64,000 nt of DNA, taken from a bacterium. GTDB lineage: Bacteria; Planctomycetota; Planctomycetia; Pirellulales; Pirellulaceae. The first letter of the stretch is position 1; each line of letters starts with the position of its first letter. The position numbers were made by a program, and so were the translations under genes. Shown here piece after piece: positions 63,769 through 64,000 of the stretch. The DNA lies in the NCBI GenBank assembly GCA_030430075.1, contig JAUIGN010000043.1, positions 1 through 64,000 of the forward strand. The letters run 5' to 3'. The notes below the pieces were generated by a model. That model did not search any database, was not told where the DNA came from, and saw only the letters and a list, made by a program, of their open reading frames with translations.

Positions 63769-64000
63769 GTAATAAAGAGCTCAGGCGTAATTCATAAAAC
63801 GTCACGGTCGTCCTCCGATGCGCAGCAAAGTTTGTTTGCACCTGATCGTACCGACCCATGTTGCAACGAACAAGATTTTTCCGCATTCCTGCCTGAGATG
63901 ACGTTGATGATCCGTCATGGATGTTCATCCGGGGGGGGAACATCATGCCGGTCTCAGTCGTACTTCTGCATGAAATCGGACTAAGAAAACCCAGATGCGA

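Overview
The window looks like a chromosome segment of a GC-rich planctomycete, probably Pirellulales-like, although the exact taxon cannot be fixed from sequence alone. The lineage call rests on gene content: two DUF1501 proteins, a DUF1549/DUF1553 cytochrome-type protein next to one of them, a divergent ECF sigma factor / Ser-Thr kinase pair with a membrane-embedded kinase tail, a membrane protein with a QFNLRHL motif, VCBS and PQQ-type propeller proteins, and an ExbB/ExbD operon with large TPR partners. I found no tRNA, rRNA, CRISPR array, transposase or phage gene.

Layout. 0-4.2 kb, minus strand: a parvulin-type foldase, an unrecognised secreted protein and a membrane-anchored SGNH hydrolase, divergent from a sugar-nucleotide epimerase/dehydratase (4.3-5.3 kb). 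5.3-5.9 kb is non-coding and holds an intrinsic terminator facing the minus strand with no gene upstream of it. 6-12 kb, plus strand: VCBS-repeat protein, thioesterase, Gfo/Idh/MocA oxidoreductase, an adenine-methylase-like protein and a DUF1501 protein. 12-12.3 kb is a 23-bp tandem array running into a dispersed GAGACC element. 12.4-17.9 kb: a two-component system divergent from an ABC transporter whose permease carries a beta-propeller. 18.2-25.9 kb, minus strand: transglutaminase-like secreted protein, DUF11-type protein, 3-methyladenine glycosylase, STAS protein, a second solitary adenine methylase and an MFS transporter. 26.2-29.1 kb, plus strand: a tightly overlapping trio (PaaK-like ligase, class V aminotransferase without the desulfurase cysteine, DUF971). 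29.2-33.4 kb: sialidase, ECF sigma factor and divergent kinase. 33.4-34.1 kb is repeat DNA. 34.3-37.5 kb: Pro/Arg-repeat PDZ protein, membrane protein and methyltransferase. 37.8-46.3 kb: HerA-like ATPase, BioF, APS kinase, glycogen phosphorylase and a deoxyhypusine-synthase-like protein.

46.5-57.2 kb, minus strand, is the most system-like part. It is a seven-gene cluster in the order secreted protein, ExbB/TolQ, ExbD, ExbD, TPR protein, a 1319-residue membrane protein with at least five copies of a helical repeat, and a second secreted protein. Several junctions overlap by four bases. I read it as a proton-motive-force-driven envelope machine with lineage-specific partners. 57.6-63.7 kb, minus strand, is a PQQ-propeller / DUF1549-DUF1553 / DUF1501 cluster with a LamG-like domain inserted near the end of the DUF1553 protein and an EF-hand inside the propeller.

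Three families of short dispersed repeats link otherwise unrelated loci: a GAGACC element (three loci, six copies), a TTCCGTAGG hairpin (three loci with compensatory base changes) and a GGCTAACGCC element (two loci). All functional statements come from reading motifs by eye; no database search was run.
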